DNA of 44,785 bases from SKLM01 sp964450435 (lineage in GTDB: Bacteria; Chloroflexota; Anaerolineae; B4-G1), in contig CAYVCX010000015.1 of the NCBI GenBank assembly GCA_964450435.1, positions 1 to 44,785 on the forward strand, given 5' to 3'. The notes beneath the pieces were generated by a model. The model saw only the letters and a list, made by a program, of their open reading frames with translations, was not told the origin of the DNA and searched no databases. This document shows positions 24,069 to 30,836 of the stretch, in pieces; positions within the stretch are counted from its first letter, which is position 1; each line of letters begins with the position of its first letter. The position numbers and the translations under genes are program-made.

Positions 24069-25304
24069 CTACTCGTACACCTTCTCCTCGACTTGCTCAG
24101 CCTGCGGCGCGTCCGATTCCACGTTTCGCGTCGTCGCCGGCCCAGCGAGCACCTGCTTGTAGTATTCGTGCTGGATAATCAGGTCCATCACCTCATTGGT
24201 ACCGGTCCAGATCATGATCAGGCGCGTGTCGCGCAGCAGCCGTTCAAGCGGATAGACGTCGGTGTAGCCAATGCCGCCCAGAATCTGTATCGCGTGGTTG
24301 ACCACGCGCCAGGCGGCGTCGGTGGCAAACTTTTTCGCCTCGGAGACGAGTCGCCGTGAACGAGCGGGATCAGCGCCCGCATCCACGCTCCGGGCCGCAC
24401 CGTGAACTAGCCCGCGGGAGGCGTCCAGCAGGGTGATCGAGTCGGCCACCTTGAAGCTGACACCCTCGAATCGGCGGATCCTCTTGCCGAAGGCATGACG
24501 CTTATCCGAATAGCGCGCCGCCACCTCCAATGCCGCCCGCCCCATGCCAATGGCGCCGGCCGCGCTCGTCATGCGCTCCGGGATCATCATCTGGTAGAAG
24601 ATGTCGGCCGCACCGTTCTCTCGGCCAATCAGGTTCTCTGCCGGGACCAGCGCATCCCGGAAGACGAGCCTGCCCGTCCCGGCCCCTCGCGTACCCAGAA
24701 GCCCATACAGGTACTCCACCTCCAGCCCTTCCCCTTGCTCTACGATGAAAGCACTGATGCCGTGCCGGGGCGGAGCCTCGGGATCAGTCCGGGCGTAGAC
24801 CAGGAATAAATCGGCCTCGGCCGCCCCGACGATGAACCGCTTCTGACCACGCAGCACGTAGTGATGCCCCTCGCGCGTTGCCTCGGTGGTGGTGCCGAAG
24901 AAATCGGAACCTCCGCGCGGCTCAGTCAGCGCCTCTGCGGCGACTTTCTCCCCGGTCAGCAGCGGCGCCAGCCAGCGCTCCTTTTGCACCGGGGTGCCAA
25001 ACATGTTCAGCGCCTCGCCCACGATGCTGGGCATCACATAGGCGCAGGCCAGCGCCGTGCCCAGCACGCCTACCTCCTCGATGGCCACGATCTCGTCTTT
25101 CCAGTCCAATTGGCGCCCGCCGTATTCCACAGGAAAGCGCAGCCCCAACAGGTTCCGCCGCCCGGCCTCGCGCACAAACGCCCGCGGGTACTTCACCCGG
25201 TCAGCGTCCATGTCCAGGATCAGCTCTCGCGGCACCCAACGTACGAGATCCCGCACCCCATCCCGCAGCGCGCGCTGTTCTCGCGTCAGCATCGCCTCAA
25301 ACAT
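24069..25304 (-). CDS. acyl-CoA dehydrogenase
   Basis: An FAD enzyme of 411 residues that oxidises acyl-CoA thioesters. The family segments are TEPRGGSDFFG (about 127-137), the FAD contact region, FIVGAAEADLFLVYAR, and the C-terminal ILGGIGYTDVYPLERLLRD (about 341-359). The medium-chain position of the catalytic Glu (YEGT in MCAD) reads IWTGT here, with Thr367. Glu243, in IPERMTSAAGAIG (241-253), aligns with the base used by isovaleryl- and long-chain-acyl-CoA dehydrogenases, so a branched or long substrate is the better guess. GAGGAG stands 6 nt before the ATG. It follows metK by 36 nt in the same orientation. Confidence 0.9.
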   Translation of the reverse strand: MFEAMLTREQRALRDGVRDLVRWVPRELILDMDADRVKYPRAFVREAGRRNLLGLRFPVEYGGRQLDWKDEIVAIEEVGVLGTALACAYVMPSIVGEALNMFGTPVQKERWLAPLLTGEKVAAEALTEPRGGSDFFGTTTEATREGHHYVLRGQKRFIVGAAEADLFLVYARTDPEAPPRHGISAFIVEQGEGLEVEYLYGLLGTRGAGTGRLVFRDALVPAENLIGRENGAADIFYQMMIPERMTSAAGAIGMGRAALEVAARYSDKRHAFGKRIRRFEGVSFKVADSITLLDASRGLVHGAARSVDAGADPARSRRLVSEAKKFATDAAWRVVNHAIQILGGIGYTDVYPLERLLRDTRLIMIWTGTNEVMDLIIQHEYYKQVLAGPATTRNVESDAPQAEQVEEKVYE

Positions 25305-25340
25305 CGTCGTCTCCTCACACCTTCAACGGCCGCGCGCATC

Positions 25341-26564
25341 TCACCACACCGAAAACTCACCCTCGATCAGCCGCTCGGTGAAGCGGCCGATGCCGGAGAA
25401 CTCCCGGTCGATCACCGCAGACACCGGATCTCTGACATCTCCAAGCTCGGCGCCATCTGCCAGGACAACCTGCGCCGCAGCAACCAGAGGCCGGTCAATC
25501 GGGTGGCCGATCTGGCTGCAGAGGTACACTGTCACCTCACGCAGGCCCTCGACCTCCAGGAAGACGCGTTCCGCAATCTCGTGGCTCAACAGATTGTAGA
25601 TCTTCCCCACGTGACTGACCGGGTTCTTGCCGGCCGCCGCCTCGGTGGTCGCCGGCCGGTTGAAGGCAATGACCCCGTTGACTCGGTTCCCGCGCCCAAC
25701 CTGACCACAGTCTCCTCCCTCAGCCGACGTACCGAGCACCGTCAGATACATCCCACCCGTTCCCCGGCTGGGGTCATCCAGCGTGTTGATGTCGATGGTG
25801 ACCTCTGACATAGAATGGGGCTGCCGGGCCACGAAATCCTGCAACTGGTCGTGAATGGCGGCCTTTCGCCCGAAATAGGTATCTTCATCGGGAATGTAGC
25901 GGTCCACGAAGGCCAGTGCAATCGTCAGTGTCAGGTCCCGTCCAAAGCGGTAGCCCATCACCTTGATGTCCTCTCCAGCCTCCGGATAGGCAGCCTTGAA
26001 CCCAGTGGAGTTCAGGTGTCTTTCGACCGCCAGCACCAGCCTCTCGGTCTCCGAAAGCGGAGCGTAGCCCACGCCGGCCGACGTGTCGTTCGCCCCGACC
26101 TCCTCCCGCTCGAAGATGTCAGTCAGCTCCGGCGATCCTGGCTTGATCTCATTCTGGAAGACGACGTGTTCCTTCGGATCGACAAACCGCAGATGCCCAC
26201 GCATCCAGCGCTTGGCGGCAGCCTCAGCAATCTCACCCACCGGTATGCGAACGCCCTCGTATTCATACGTGGCCCGATCTCCGAAGATGAGCCGCATCGG
26301 CTCGTCCAGCGTGCCGCCACCCAACCTCGGTGTTGCTCCTCCAGCCACCAGGAGCCCCTTGTCGATGTTGTGATGCAGCACCTTCCCAATCCGATCCCGA
26401 TAGGCACGCGAAAGCTCTACGCTCACCGCCTCCGCGATGGCATCGCAGATCGAGTCTGGATGACCGACGCCCTTCCGCTCCACCAGCTCGATGGGCTGCT
26501 CTTCCATAGGCAGGGTGGGTACTCGTTCCACTAGAATGTTGCGACCGACTCCACGTTCTGACAC
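25341..26564 (-). CDS. S-adenosylmethionine synthetase, archaeal type
   Basis: Makes AdoMet from methionine and ATP. The 407-residue protein is the archaeal-type enzyme (AdoMet synthetase family 2), not the bacterial/eukaryal MetK: ELVERKGVGHPDS (about 26-38), VLHHNIDKGLLVAGG, NDTSAGVGYAPLSETERLVL, GEDIKVMGYRFG, VGRGNRVNGVI and AAAGKNPVSHVGKIYN all follow the archaeal pattern. I chose the GTG at 26564, with GGGAGG 7 nt upstream and the usual length. The open frame runs on to 26771 but only as antisense-like noise in the preceding broken gene, whose stop is 4 nt before this start. Whether a bacterial-type metK also exists cannot be seen here. Confidence 0.92.
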   Translation of the reverse strand: MSERGVGRNILVERVPTLPMEEQPIELVERKGVGHPDSICDAIAEAVSVELSRAYRDRIGKVLHHNIDKGLLVAGGATPRLGGGTLDEPMRLIFGDRATYEYEGVRIPVGEIAEAAAKRWMRGHLRFVDPKEHVVFQNEIKPGSPELTDIFEREEVGANDTSAGVGYAPLSETERLVLAVERHLNSTGFKAAYPEAGEDIKVMGYRFGRDLTLTIALAFVDRYIPDEDTYFGRKAAIHDQLQDFVARQPHSMSEVTIDINTLDDPSRGTGGMYLTVLGTSAEGGDCGQVGRGNRVNGVIAFNRPATTEAAAGKNPVSHVGKIYNLLSHEIAERVFLEVEGLREVTVYLCSQIGHPIDRPLVAAAQVVLADGAELGDVRDPVSAVIDREFSGIGRFTERLIEGEFSVW

Positions 26565-26568
26565 CGGG

Positions 26569-27406
26569 CTACCTCCCATCATAGTGTCTTCGATAGAAAG
26601 AAAGAGCTCGACGCAGGGCCGCCGGGCGCCTCCGCTCATCATCAGAATCCAACGCATCCAGATGGCATTCAGCGCTGATCGCCTCTCGGTATCCATCGCC
26701 ATCCAGCGCCTGCAGCAGATCCGCCAGCCGAAGCGACCCATCGGGCGGCCATTGATGCTCCCGACCATCACGGCTCGATAGATGCATGTGTCTCACCCCT
26801 TCCTTCAGTTCCCCATACACCACCGGCGTGTCGTGCCCGGGGGTGGCCAAGTGCGTCGGGTGCAGCGTGGCGTGCGGAAAGCGCTCCAGTTCAGCTTAGC
26901 TCTTGAATCGCCACGGATTCACGGCCCGCTCTAAGACTCGTTGTGCTGGCATATCCTCCACAGCGACAATGATCCCCATCTCCCGTCCATAGCTCCCGGC
27001 CCATCCGTGACGAACCCACGGTAAGCGTCCTGTCGGCCAATGGACAGACCCAGCCGAAATCGCCTCCCCCGGGTCGCCCGCAGGTGCCCCGTCACCAGGG
27101 CGAACTGTGTAAAGGCGAGTGAGCCACCACCACAGGAACTCCGCCCTCCGCAGCAGGGCTCACCGTGCGGCCAAGGCGTCCCAGCACATCACCTGGCCAA
27201 CCGGGCACGCGGATGGCGAACGGGTTATGCAGCGCGGCAATGGGCAGATCCAACTCCACAGAGAGCAGTCGCAGATACATAGGCTGTCGACTATCCCAGC
27301 GGTCGTCAACGAGCACCTCGATCCCGTCGAACCCCGCCTAATTGGGCGGGCAGAACACCCGGGCGACACCGTAGCTGTACAGCGATTCTGTCAAGAGCGC
27401 GATCAC
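26569..27406 (-). pseudogene. broken sugar phosphate isomerase/epimerase (xylose-isomerase-like TIM barrel)
   Basis: Joining three reading frames recovers one TIM-barrel protein of the AP-endonuclease-2/xylose-isomerase-like family, about 275 residues. The order is GTG at 27406 (overlapping the pepF stop as GTGA) with IALLTESLYSYG; then FDGIEVLVDDRWDSRQP, LPIAALHNPFAIRVPGWP and VPVVVAH; then GREMGIIVAVEDMPAQRVL, ERFPHATLHPTHLATPG; and finally RHMHLSSRDGREHQW and GYREAISAECHLDAL. Lesions: a TAG at 27340-27338 with a frame change there, a frame change near 27118 that otherwise leads to a TGA at 27092, and a TAA at 26898-26896. Three hits in one gene argue for decay rather than a single read error. 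Confidence 0.85.
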
Positions 27407-29193
27407 GTCGCCTGCGCAGGCAACCCCAGCTCCTCAAGCTCCTGCAGGAGACCCTCGAGGACGTCGAACCCGCCGCGCCAGAAATCCGGCGAGGCCATGT
27501 CGAATCCTGCCTCCCTGATGATCTGCTCGGGACTCCGCGAGCCTCCGTGGGCCAGAATCCTCAAGAAGCGCGGCACAAACGCGTCTCCCTCCTCCCGATA
27601 CTGCTGATACAGGGCCAGCACCAGGAGATGGCCGAAGCTGTACGCGTAGCAGTAGAAAGGGGTATGATACAGGTGCGGGATCGCAGTCCACTCCCAGCGG
27701 AAATCGTCGCTTATGTCGACGGCATCGCGGAACTGGTCCTCCAGGTTGTCCATATAGAGCCTGCAGAGCTTGTCGACAGTGACGCCGTCGGCGGCCGCAC
27801 GATGCGCTTCCTTCTCAAACAGCACGAAGTAAGCCTGGCGCGCTATCGTCGCGTAGGCGTCGTCTAGCACGGTCACCAGGAGTTGGCGCCGCACGTCAGG
27901 GTTGCTTTCCTCACGCAGCAATCGATCCGTCAGCAGCATCTCCGAGAAGACCGACGCGGTCTCTGCCATCGGCAGCGCCGCGTGGAAGGTGAAGATGGAG
28001 TGCCCCTCAGCCATCATCGCGTGAACGGCGTGCCCCAGCTCGTGGGCCAGTGTCGTCACGTCCGTTATCTTGCCCACGTAATTGACCAGCACCCACGGCG
28101 TCACCCCGGGCAGGACGCCGGAGCAGAAAGCTCCCCCGCGCTTGCCCGGGCGAATCTCAGCATCAAGATGGCCCTCCGCAAAGACCCGCCGAGCGGCCTC
28201 CGCCAGCTCTGCCGAGAAGCTCCTCAGACCGTCCAGGACTATGTTCGCCCCCTCTGCAAACGGATACGCCTTCTCAGCGGCGCCCAGGGGTGCGTAGACG
28301 TCGTAGCGGCGCAACGTATCCAGGCCCAGCTGGCTGGCCTTGAAGCGGAAGTAGCGCCGGAACAGCGCCATGTTCTCGCGGCAAACCTCCAGCAAAGTCG
28401 CAGCGACGGAATCTGGGATGTCGTTAGCCAAGTTGCGGACAGCCATGGGCTCCGCAAAGCCTCTCAGGGTGATGTTCTCGTTCGCCCAATCGCGCACGCG
28501 GTGGCTGTAGATCTGGCTGAGCACTGTGGCCTGGTCGCTGTAGACGTTGTACAGCTCCTGGTACGCCGCAGCCCGTTTCTCCGGGGCCGGGTCGCGGAAG
28601 TAAACCGAGAGTTCTGCCCGGGTCATCTCTTTCGGCTCTCCGTCTACCTCGAATTCAAAGGTGAACCGATTGGTAATCATCTCATACAGATTCACCAACG
28701 CTTCCACGCCATTGACGTCCTTAAGATTGACGATCTTCTCCTCGGATTCGGATAATGTGTAAGGCTTGAATCGCCGGAGCGTCCTCAGGTAATAAGCGTA
28801 GTCCCCGCTCTCCGCCAGGAGCCGCTCCGCTGCGTGTTCATCCAACCCCTTCCACCACAGCTCGAAGAAGAGTAACCGATTCTCCACCTCGGTGACAAGC
28901 TGCTCCATTCTGCCCAGGAACACCAGAGCATCCTGGGCCTGCGTGTCCTCCGCAAACCAGAGACGAGCATAGCCGACCAGCCGAGCCGCCAGGGTCCGGA
29001 CGGACTCGGCGAGCTCCATCACATCTAGAAACTCCTCGGGGCTCATCTGGGGCGACAGGTCTTCACGCCTGTCCTCGAGTGACCGCGTCTGCTCCTCCAG
29101 CTCTGCTAGCAGCTCCTCAAATACGGATCCCTCGTGTGCGGGCAGCAGTGCTTCAAGCGACCAACCAGATTTCTCAAAATCACGTACTCCCAT
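27403..29193 (-). CDS. M3 family oligoendopeptidase (PepF type)
   Basis: A 596-residue zinc peptidase of family M3, the usual length for PepF/oligoendopeptidase F. It cleaves short peptides in the cytoplasm; there is no signal peptide. The zinc motif is HELGH (384-388) in TTLAHELGHAVHAMM, and the third ligand Glu lies in the MAETASVFSEML segment about 25 residues on. The C-terminal substrate region HLYHTPFYCYAYSFGHLL is typical. The start is ATG at 29193, 17 nt after the Nudix stop. The stop overlaps the GTG of the broken TIM-barrel gene. Confidence 0.92.
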   Translation of the reverse strand: MGVRDFEKSGWSLEALLPAHEGSVFEELLAELEEQTRSLEDRREDLSPQMSPEEFLDVMELAESVRTLAARLVGYARLWFAEDTQAQDALVFLGRMEQLVTEVENRLLFFELWWKGLDEHAAERLLAESGDYAYYLRTLRRFKPYTLSESEEKIVNLKDVNGVEALVNLYEMITNRFTFEFEVDGEPKEMTRAELSVYFRDPAPEKRAAAYQELYNVYSDQATVLSQIYSHRVRDWANENITLRGFAEPMAVRNLANDIPDSVAATLLEVCRENMALFRRYFRFKASQLGLDTLRRYDVYAPLGAAEKAYPFAEGANIVLDGLRSFSAELAEAARRVFAEGHLDAEIRPGKRGGAFCSGVLPGVTPWVLVNYVGKITDVTTLAHELGHAVHAMMAEGHSIFTFHAALPMAETASVFSEMLLTDRLLREESNPDVRRQLLVTVLDDAYATIARQAYFVLFEKEAHRAAADGVTVDKLCRLYMDNLEDQFRDAVDISDDFRWEWTAIPHLYHTPFYCYAYSFGHLLVLALYQQYREEGDAFVPRFLRILAHGGSRSPEQIIREAGFDMASPDFWRGGFDVLEGLLQELEELGLPAQAT

Positions 29194-29210
29194 TCTCTAT
29201 CCCGATCCTC

Positions 29211-29711
29211 TCACTGTCCCCTATCAGCCGACTCATTCATTGCCGCCGCAGACTGTGCTCGTCGCACCCATTCGCGCTCTTGTTCGAAGGTCAGCGCATC
29301 CAATGCTTGGTCCCAGGTCAGCCACACCGGATCAAACCTCGACTCGTCGTTCTCGGCCCGCCTATCCGCTCCCCCACCAAGCCCCATCAGAAAGTAGCGC
29401 TCAGTCCGGGCCACACGACGCCCCTCATCCTCAAAAGCGACGTGTTGAGTCCCCAGATCCGCCCCTATCTCAAGGTCTGTGTAACCGCTCTCCTCACTCG
29501 CTTCCCGCAGCGCCGCTTCCTGCACTGTCTCGCCCGGCTCGACGTGGCCTTTGGGTAATCGGACCTCGTCTTTTTCGGGCCAGCGGAGCACCAGGACCAC
29601 TTGGTCGTGGACGATCACGCCGCCGGCTGCCGTGTACTTCTCGATCTCCTTGCTCACAAGACTGCCCCCATCCTCCGGCCCATGCGTCCATCTCCGCACG
29701 GGACCGAACAA
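29211..29711 (-). CDS. Nudix hydrolase
   Basis: A Nudix-family pyrophosphohydrolase of up to 166 residues. The Nudix box GHVEPGETVQEAALREASEE matches Gx5Ex7REUxEExGU exactly (residues 55-77 counted from the TTG at 29711). The preceding strand, YTAAGGVIV, is typical of Ap4A-hydrolase and MutT-like members. The start is uncertain: TTG at 29711 or GTG at 29657, the latter giving a tighter N-terminus. Substrates of the family include oxidised nucleotides, dinucleoside polyphosphates and nucleotide sugars; this one is not assignable. It sits between the sulfotransferase (66 nt upstream) and pepF (17 nt downstream). Confidence 0.9.
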   Translation of the reverse strand: MFGPVRRWTHGPEDGGSLVSKEIEKYTAAGGVIVHDQVVLVLRWPEKDEVRLPKGHVEPGETVQEAALREASEESGYTDLEIGADLGTQHVAFEDEGRRVARTERYFLMGLGGGADRRAENDESRFDPVWLTWDQALDALTFEQEREWVRRAQSAAAMNESADRGQ

Positions 29712-29777
29712 CCAATCCCTTACCTGCCCCCGGCCACGAGCACCTCGCCACTGGATGCTGTCCCCGCCGGCATCGGC

Positions 29778-30350
29778 CTAACGCCTCTGCCGATACAACG
29801 TGGGATCGACAACGTCCACCATCGCCCTCACGTCCAGGCCCTCACTGAAGAACTCATTGATCATCTCGGCCTGTTCGCGAGGGCTCTCCAGGACCTGGTT
29901 GTAGCTCACACAGAGGACTTCGAAATTGGGCCGCTCGTCCAGCCACGCCAGGACCCGATCGAGGTGCTTGCGGAACAGCTCCCCCATCTTCTTTTCGCTG
30001 ACCGCATTCGTGGGCTCTCCTCGTCTTTCAAGCATCTTCCGCTGAGAGACAAGGAGCTCCTCCATCTCGCGAAGCATGAACACTACCTCGTAGCTATACT
30101 CGGCTGGAAGATGGTGCAGGAGTTGTGAGATCATCTTCACCGCCCTTCCTCTGGCATCTTCCAACCAGGATCTATCATGCTCGATCTGCTTCACCCGCTC
30201 GAACTCATAATAACCTCGGGGATTATCGACGTCGGCCGTTCTGACATCATCTGTCAGGACGTCTAACCCACCGGCCTCCAGCATCTTCATCATCATCGAC
30301 GTGCCAGAACGGGGCAGCCCAGAGACAATCTTAATCGTCTCCTGATCCAT
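29778..30350 (-). CDS. sulfotransferase-family protein
   Basis: A 190-residue protein with the PAPS-binding P-loop of sulfotransferases at the N-terminus, VSGLPRSGTSMMMKML (9-24). A short DNPRGYYEFERVK segment (about 49-61) follows, and YNQVLESPREQAEMINEF near 150 resembles the 3'-phosphate-binding end. It is smaller than most sulfotransferases (250-350 residues), so parts of the acceptor domain are reduced and a sulfotransferase-like ATPase cannot be excluded. The ATG at 30350 has AAAGGA 5 nt upstream. Its promoter overlaps that of rpsT on the opposite strand. It is the first gene of the leftward unit through isopentenyl phosphate kinase. Confidence 0.82.
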   Translation of the reverse strand: MDQETIKIVSGLPRSGTSMMMKMLEAGGLDVLTDDVRTADVDNPRGYYEFERVKQIEHDRSWLEDARGRAVKMISQLLHHLPAEYSYEVVFMLREMEELLVSQRKMLERRGEPTNAVSEKKMGELFRKHLDRVLAWLDERPNFEVLCVSYNQVLESPREQAEMINEFFSEGLDVRAMVDVVDPTLYRQRR

Positions 30351-30391
30351 CTCAGTCCTTTCATCTTGCACCAGACTCAGGTCTCAAGCAG

Positions 30392-30420
30392 ATTATAGGC
30401 CAGGTAAGTGCACTTTACAA
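30392..30420 (-). promoter_or_regulatory. promoter of the sulfotransferase-pepF-metK unit
   Basis: On the minus strand TTGTAA (30420-30415), a 17-nt spacer and TATAAT (30397-30392). Its -35 box shares six bases with the -35 box of the divergent rpsT promoter. Confidence 0.65.
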
Positions 30421-30442
30421 ATTGGTGGAGTCGTTGTAGAAT
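30414..30442 (+). promoter_or_regulatory. rpsT promoter
   Basis: TTTACA (30414-30419), 17-nt spacer, TAGAAT (30437-30442). The expected start is near 30449, giving a leader of about 36 nt. Confidence 0.65.
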
Positions 30443-30453
30443 ATACATTCACC

Positions 30454-30492
30454 ATGAATATGACGACAGACAGGAGGATCAACTTTGCCTAA
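30454..30492 (+). CDS. candidate 12-codon upstream ORF over the rpsT start
   Basis: ATG at 30454, about 5 nt from the predicted transcript start, reads MNMTTDRRINFA to a TAA just inside rpsT, in another frame. Its codons cover the rpsT AGGAGG. There is no ribosome site of its own, so it would have to start nearly leaderless. Confidence 0.2.
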   Translation: MNMTTDRRINFA

Positions 30493-30757
30493 CACACCAT
30501 CAGCCGCGAAACGCGTCCGCAGTTCGCGGCGCAAGGAGAAGATCAACCGCATGCACCGTGGGCGAGCACGCACTGCCGACAAGAAGGCTCGCCGTCTCAT
30601 CGACGAGGGTCGGCTGGAGGAAGCGCGAGAGGCAGTAGAACGCGCTCAGGCAGCGCTCGATAAGGCGGCCAGCAAGGGTGTGATCCACCAGAACAAAGCG
30701 GCGCGGCGTAAGTCACGTCTCATGCAGCAACTCAACGAGCTCGAACAAGCATCCTAG
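30485..30757 (+). CDS. rpsT: 30S ribosomal protein S20
   Basis: A 90-residue basic ribosomal protein S20 that binds 16S rRNA early in 30S assembly. The chain MPNTPSAAKRVRSSRRKEKI is the usual N-terminus, followed by the helical hairpin with KKARRLIDEGRLEEARE and the C-terminal GVIHQNKAARRKSRL. The start is TTG at 30485, with a perfect AGGAGG and 7-nt spacer; no in-frame ATG is near. E. coli rpsT also starts with UUG, where it takes part in autoregulation, so the weak start may be functional here too (inference). The gene has its own promoter and a strong terminator. Confidence 0.95.
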   Translation: MPNTPSAAKRVRSSRRKEKINRMHRGRARTADKKARRLIDEGRLEEAREAVERAQAALDKAASKGVIHQNKAARRKSRLMQQLNELEQAS

Positions 30758-30789
30758 TTTACCGGCGACACGGCGAATTGGAGATTGAA

Positions 30790-30822
30790 ACGTCGTTGCA
30801 TTCTGCAACGGCGTTTTCTGTT
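30790..30822 (+). terminator. rpsT intrinsic terminator
   Basis: An 11-bp stem (30790-30800 with 30804-30814; ACGTCGTTGCA against TGCAACGGCGT, one G-T pair) with a TTC loop is followed by TTTCTGTT. It is the strongest terminator in the window. The rqcH start lies only 15 nt beyond it. Confidence 0.85.
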
Positions 30823-30836
30823 CCAACAAGGTTCGT

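Noticed and set aside
26565..26771. N-terminal extension of the archaeal-type MetK to 26771
   Set aside because: It is out of frame with the TIM-barrel remnant encoded there, is Met/Trp/Arg-rich noise, and a well placed GTG with GGGAGG exists at 26564.
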